Below, one piece after another: positions 60,862-64,000 of a stretch of 64,000 bases of DNA; the stretch's first letter is position 1; each line of letters opens with the position of its first letter. The notes beneath the pieces were generated by a model that saw only the letters and a list, made by a program, of their open reading frames with translations, made no database searches and was not told the DNA's origin. The position numbers were made by a program, and so were the translations under genes. Origin of the DNA: Marinospirillum celere (lineage in GTDB: Bacteria; Pseudomonadota; Gammaproteobacteria; Pseudomonadales; Halomonadaceae); NCBI RefSeq assembly GCF_900112235.1, contig NZ_FOLH01000002.1:186001-250000 (forward strand), read 5' to 3'.

Positions 60862-60923
60862 GTCATACACCTTGTTGGTTATTGATAAAATCGTGCGAAC
60901 CCTGGTTAGATGCTATGTCTTTG

Positions 60924-61229
60924 TCAAGTTAAAGTGTTGATTTTTTGTCGTATTGCCGCCTGGCTGCCTCTTGCCCTAAGTTTGGCAAGCACCAGGGCCT
61001 GCAAATGCACGGGTAGGTCTGAGTAAACAAGCATTTTATGCCGATAGGGTAGGGCATTCAAAAGATCAACGATTTCATTCAGACTAAAACAGCCTTGGAA
61101 GAAGAGCCATGCAAAGGCTTTGGCAAGCAGCTTTTCATTCCAGGTTTCTAGCAAAGTGACCAAGCTTTCGCAGTCTTGGTGAATATTGGCATGGCTTAGG
61201 TCGCGAATAAGCCTCTGGTCAATAGCCAT
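60924..61229 (-). CDS. Detached MgtE N-domain-like protein
   Basis: A 101-residue helical protein aligning with the MgtE N domain (LIRDLSHANIHQDCESLVTLL against LIQELRALFMRQNGEAMVRLV; then FSLNEIVDLLNALP against FSFQEAQQLLAPV). It has its own ribosome-binding site (AGGAAA) and lies downstream of the membrane part of the second mgtE locus, so the domain order of MgtE is permuted there. It may work in trans as an N-domain subunit or be a relic. Confidence 0.7.
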   Translation of the reverse strand: MAIDQRLIRDLSHANIHQDCESLVTLLETWNEKLLAKAFAWLFFQGCFSLNEIVDLLNALPYRHKMLVYSDLPVHLQALVLAKLRARGSQAAIRQKINTLT

Positions 61230-61290
61230 AATACTTTCCTTTGGGTAGGGTAGCTTACTGCCGACTTCCAGCAGTAAGCTGCTGGTTAAT

Positions 61291-61566
61291 TTACATGGTG
61301 ATGCCAAGCAGCCAGGCGGCAATCAGGAAATAAACCAAAAGGCCTGAAAAATCCTTAATAGTAGTTATAAAAGGATCAGCACCTGGGGCATGATCAACAC
61401 CAATTTTCAGCATGATCCAGGGTAGTAGGAAACCCAGAACACTGGCCGTGGTGATGGAATACATCAGCGCACTACCAACGACGACACCAAGCATGGGCAA
61501 GTCATTGGGAACCCCCTGCCAGTAGTGAGCAATGACACCAGCCATCAAGGCCAGGGCAGCACCCAT
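61291..61566 (-). pseudogene. Second mgtE locus, C-terminal membrane part
   Basis: 91 residues covering late MgtE helices (SALMYSITTASVLGFLLPWI, DPFITTIKDFSGLLVYFLIA). The frame is open a few codons upstream (SFGLSMGAALALMAG), and TM2 with the GNxG pore motif is absent. It is separated from the CBS part by a frame change and a deletion of roughly 55-60 codons. Confidence 0.75.
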
Positions 61567-61568
61567 GC

Positions 61569-62186
61569 TTAAGCCGAATGATCAATCAAACCACCGACCA
61601 AAAGGCCACCAGCGAGGGTTACCAGCAGAAAGGCAATACGAACTTTCAGGGTGTAACCGATACCGCCCAGCGTCAGCTTTTCACTGCGAACCGTGTCTTT
61701 CATATGTAAGGGGTCACCAACACCGGCTTTCCAATAGATATCTTCCGAGGTTTCCTCTTCCAGAATGTCCATGGCATCGTCAAAAGTCAGTACCCCCTGC
61801 AAGCGTTGGTTTTCATCCACCACAGGCAGCATTGGGATATCTCTTTTCTGGAGTAGGCGTGCAGCAGCTTCCTGATCGCTGGTTTCAGTGACAAAAAGAT
61901 CTCGGCCTTTGGCCAGTGTTTTCATCTGGGTGCTTTCAGGCGCGCGCAGGAGAGTGCTAAGACGAACAAAGCCGCTGTAGCGACCACTACGGCCACTGAC
62001 AAAGACCAGGTTGAGTTGGTCGTTTTTAAGGCAAGAAGAGCGGACCATATCCAGCACTTCTCCAGCACTGAGGTTTTCACTAACACTCAGATAGCTACCG
62101 CGCATCACTTTGCTTACGGGGTGAGCAGCTTCCTTTTCTTTTGCTGCAGTTTGCATAGACTGTTTTAAAGCCAGGCTTTCAGACAT
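61569..62186 (-). pseudogene. Second mgtE locus, CBS domains and first membrane helix
   Basis: 205 residues: a short N-terminal tail, a CBS pair (HPVSKVMRGSYLSV; LLQKRDIPMLPVVDENQRLQ; GVLTFDDAMDILEEETSEDI) and MgtE TM1 (IAFLLVTLAGGLLVGGLI), then stop. There is no N domain. AAGGAG precedes the ATG. Because TM2-TM3 are missing and the frame breaks, it is unlikely to form a normal channel, although the CBS part could still be made. Confidence 0.78.
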
Positions 62187-62436
62187 AATTAAACTCCTTG
62201 ATTTAATATCAAGGCGCAGGCAACTCTTGTCTATTTTGATTTAACTTTTAAATAGACAATATAAAGGCGTGACTTATCAATAAAGATAAATCAAAACCAG
62301 AAGTTTTTTTATGGCATACCTAATCGAGCGCAGTCGGAAAAGGGCACGAACCCTATTTCTGACAGGCGGCATTGATAGGTATACATCCAGGTATGGAGTC
62401 TACTGTTTGAGAAGAAGTTGTTTTTAGCTTGTATAA

Positions 62437-62572
62437 GGAAAAGCACCAGGCGCCTGGCGGCCTGATGCTGAAAGGTGGGTAATCAGCAGCAGGCAGACAA
62501 GGCAACCGGGCAGTTTCCACTCAAACGGAAAACACCACAGCTGGATATTCGACTTCGCGGTTCGTCGTCCAT
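62437..62572 (-). promoter_or_regulatory. Structured leader of the second mgtE locus, putative attenuator
   Basis: On the minus strand ATGGACGACGAACCGCGAAG continues TCGA (62549-62572) and is followed 80 nt later by a 10-bp hairpin AGCATCAGGC...GCCTGGTGCT (62442-62469) and TTTTCC. TTACCC(A/G)CCTT between them is also shared with the first leader. The 250 nt from here to the CBS ORF start contain no other supported feature. Confidence 0.55.
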
Positions 62573-62677
62573 CAATTGCTTTGCACCTCACTGTAAGTTA
62601 AAAAAGTGTCTACTAGGTATAGACGAGCTAGCTATAATTATCCTGATTCTTCACGTCAACCTTTTAATTAAAATAGT

Positions 62678-63253
62678 TTAAACAGGTATATTGATTGTTG
62701 TTAAAAAGATCCAGGCACCAAGTAAAGCAAAGATGGCAGAAGATACATATTTGATTTTCTGGACAGCTAGCCAGTGAGCGAAGCGCTGACCTAGCCAAAG
62801 TGCCGGAGTTGTCACTAACAAAATACCCAGGGTTGCACCGAATACCACTGGCCAGTAGGTATCAAAGGCACCTGCCAAGCTAATGACTGCCACCTGGGTT
62901 TTGTCGGCCATCTCCAGGACAAAAAAGCTGACTGCGGCAACCAGAAAAAGCGCACGCCCCGTCATCACTAGCTTGCCTTCTTCATCATCTTTTTCAGGAA
63001 AAAGCATCCAGATGGCCATGGCAAAGAATACCAGACTGAGAATCCAGCCTTGATAGTGGGCTGGAATCCAGGTGAACAGCCAAACACCAACCAAGGCTGA
63101 AATCGCTTGATTGAGCATCAAGCCTAGGGTCATTCCCCAGAAGATAGGCCAGGGACGCTGATAGCGAATACCGAAAAGCAAAGCAAGAAACAGTGAGCGA
63201 TCACCAATTTCAGCGATACCAACAGTGAGGGTTGAGGTGAAAAAGGCTTCCAT
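62678..63253 (-). CDS. UPF0016 (TMEM165/GDT1) family manganese exporter
   Basis: A 191-residue membrane protein with six transmembrane helices and two inverted motifs. The first is EIGDRS and the second EMADKTQ, where the family consensus is E-x-G-D-(K/R)-(T/S); the Gly of the second motif is Ala. Bacterial members export Mn2+, and the yybP-ykoY riboswitch upstream supports that here. The start MEAFFTS at 63253 follows GGAG; the long ORF to 63370 runs into the riboswitch. Confidence 0.92.
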   Translation of the reverse strand: MEAFFTSTLTVGIAEIGDRSLFLALLFGIRYQRPWPIFWGMTLGLMLNQAISALVGVWLFTWIPAHYQGWILSLVFFAMAIWMLFPEKDDEEGKLVMTGRALFLVAAVSFFVLEMADKTQVAVISLAGAFDTYWPVVFGATLGILLVTTPALWLGQRFAHWLAVQKIKYVSSAIFALLGAWIFLTTINIPV

Positions 63254-63339
63254 CAAGAAAATCTCCGGGGCCGGGCGGTTGAACGTAGAACCGTGATGCT
63301 GAATTTTCTCCGCCCGACCAAAGGCCGCCTGATGATTCA

Positions 63340-63475
63340 AGCAGAAAATTCGCATCACAGGTCTCGTCAAGCCGGGTGTTTACCCTTGCCGCCTGTACCA
63401 TGACCTTGAGGGTCAAGAATGTTGATACAGGCCACTGCCCTAGCAGGCAGTGCGACTACTCCCCTGAGAAGTGGA
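63340..63475 (-). ncRNA. yybP-ykoY manganese riboswitch
   Basis: On the minus strand CTCAGGGGAGTAG (63456-63468) is the conserved GGGGAGUAG element, and CGAGACCTGTGATGCG (63351-63366) is the partner 3' element; long paired arms lie between. An alternative helix GAATTTTCT/AGAAAATTC (63301-63309 with 63343-63351) can link the aptamer's 3' end to the expression platform. It switches on the Mn2+ exporter gene when Mn2+ is high. Confidence 0.88.
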
Positions 63476-63548
63476 GGAATTTAAGCAGATTCATTCAGTG
63501 GATGCAAGTGTTCAAATCTAAGCCTGAAAAGTGGTGGTGTGCCTCTAC

Positions 63549-64000
63549 CTACAGGTCCTCACCTAGCTGCAGGGGTGGCAGTGGACAGTCCAAAGTGACG
63601 CCAAGAACACGGAAGAGTTCAGCTTGAGCCAGGGTGATGCGACCATCACCACTGATGGCGCTAGCCAGGGCCTTGAGTACTTGAGGTTTGTGTACTGGGC
63701 GTAGCTGGTTGATTTGTGCCAGGAGTTCATCCAGGCGTTTTAGGCTAACCTGATCGCGTGCTAGTAGTTGCAAATCAGGAGCCTGGAGTTCCCGGCTGGC
63801 TGCAGCAAAACTGGCCTGGGCGGCCAATTCTTTTTCAGCGGGGCTTAAGTGAGCCAAGGAGCTATCCTGCTGGCCGACCCAGATAACCAGTGATAGCAGT
63901 TCTGCCAGAGGTTTTAACAGCTGCGGCAGCTTGCGATCCTGGCGCTCCTTGCGATCATCCAGGCTGTGGCGGATCAATCGGGACAGGCTCCATTCAAACA
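63549..64000 (-). CDS. C-terminal part of a probable M48-family metallopeptidase
   Basis: The frame is open to the right edge (residues FEWSLSRLIRHSLDD... before the formal TTG at 63977), so this is the 3' part of a longer gene. About 150 residues are visible, helical, with DGRITLAQAELFRVLGVTLD and a CPLPPL ending. I recognise such endings from large M48 peptidases of gammaproteobacteria. No catalytic HExxH is in view, so the assignment is tentative. Confidence 0.6.
   Translation of the reverse strand, partial: FEWSLSRLIRHSLDDRKERQDRKLPQLLKPLAELLSLVIWVGQQDSSLAHLSPAEKELAAQASFAAASRELQAPDLQLLARDQVSLKRLDELLAQINQLRPVHKPQVLKALASAISGDGRITLAQAELFRVLGVTLDCPLPPLQLGEDL

Overview
The window looks like chromosome of a heterotrophic marine or haloalkaline gammaproteobacterium of the Oceanospirillales type. 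This is an inference from content: TRAP transport, a Mrp-type Na+/H+ antiporter, an SbtA-like bicarbonate carrier, a CIO-type bd oxidase, Fur and Zur regulons, and gammaproteobacterial-style gene neighbourhoods. I see no rRNA, tRNA, IS element, prophage or CRISPR array. Several frame breaks (a LysR gene and two mgtE loci) suggest either recent decay or a few base-call errors.

Layout: (1) 1-2.7 kb holds a GAF protein, serB, a GIY-YIG protein and a cold-shock gene. (2) 2.75-13.6 kb is an aromatic-acid catabolic island: FAD hydroxylase + DUF2783, maleylacetoacetate isomerase, fumarylacetoacetate hydrolase-family protein and a variant MBL hydrolase on the minus strand. Divergent from these are a TRAP transporter, an MFS exporter and two tandem MarR regulators, followed by a convergent VOC protein that may be the ring-cleavage enzyme. 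Three related palindromes mark the promoters. (3) 13.7-20.9 kb is an eight-gene Mrp-like antiporter operon. (4) 20.9-32.2 kb is mixed housekeeping: HI0933-type flavoprotein, SMR pump, LysR with a broken 5' end, hydrolase, thioredoxin-like protein, a chemoreceptor with a c-heme motif, Sir2, a diguanylate cyclase and SbtA. (5) 32.4-38.1 kb is cioAB-cydDC.

(6) 38.5-44.9 kb is a zinc-starvation cluster: His-rich outer-membrane protein, znuACB, DUF1826, DUF2946, PCuAC and the zinc-independent folE2. Two nearly identical Zur-like boxes flank it. (7) 45-58.4 kb is an iron/heme region: HmuY-like lipoprotein and TonB receptor, hmuSTUV, a two-subunit bacterioferritin, hemP and a second TonB receptor, a second HemS-like protein, and bfd. 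(8) 58.6-63.3 kb is a divalent-metal region: two mgtE loci, both broken, each with a related long leader, a detached MgtC C-terminal domain, and a UPF0016 manganese exporter behind a yybP-ykoY riboswitch. The right edge holds the end of a probable M48 peptidase.

The most unusual signals are non-coding. Two paralogous RNA genes (38.2 and 57.9 kb) share a promoter with an embedded Fur-like box, a covarying GNRA hairpin, an identical anti-Shine-Dalgarno segment and a strong terminator, and look like a PrrF/RyhB-type pair of iron-starvation sRNAs. Five heme/iron transcription units carry a pair of AGCCAGCC boxes, often around a small hairpin, ending 33-48 nt before the start codon; one copy is intercistronic, which argues for an RNA-level element. 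The two mgtE leaders share a motif followed 73-80 nt later by a terminator-like hairpin, resembling an attenuation riboswitch.
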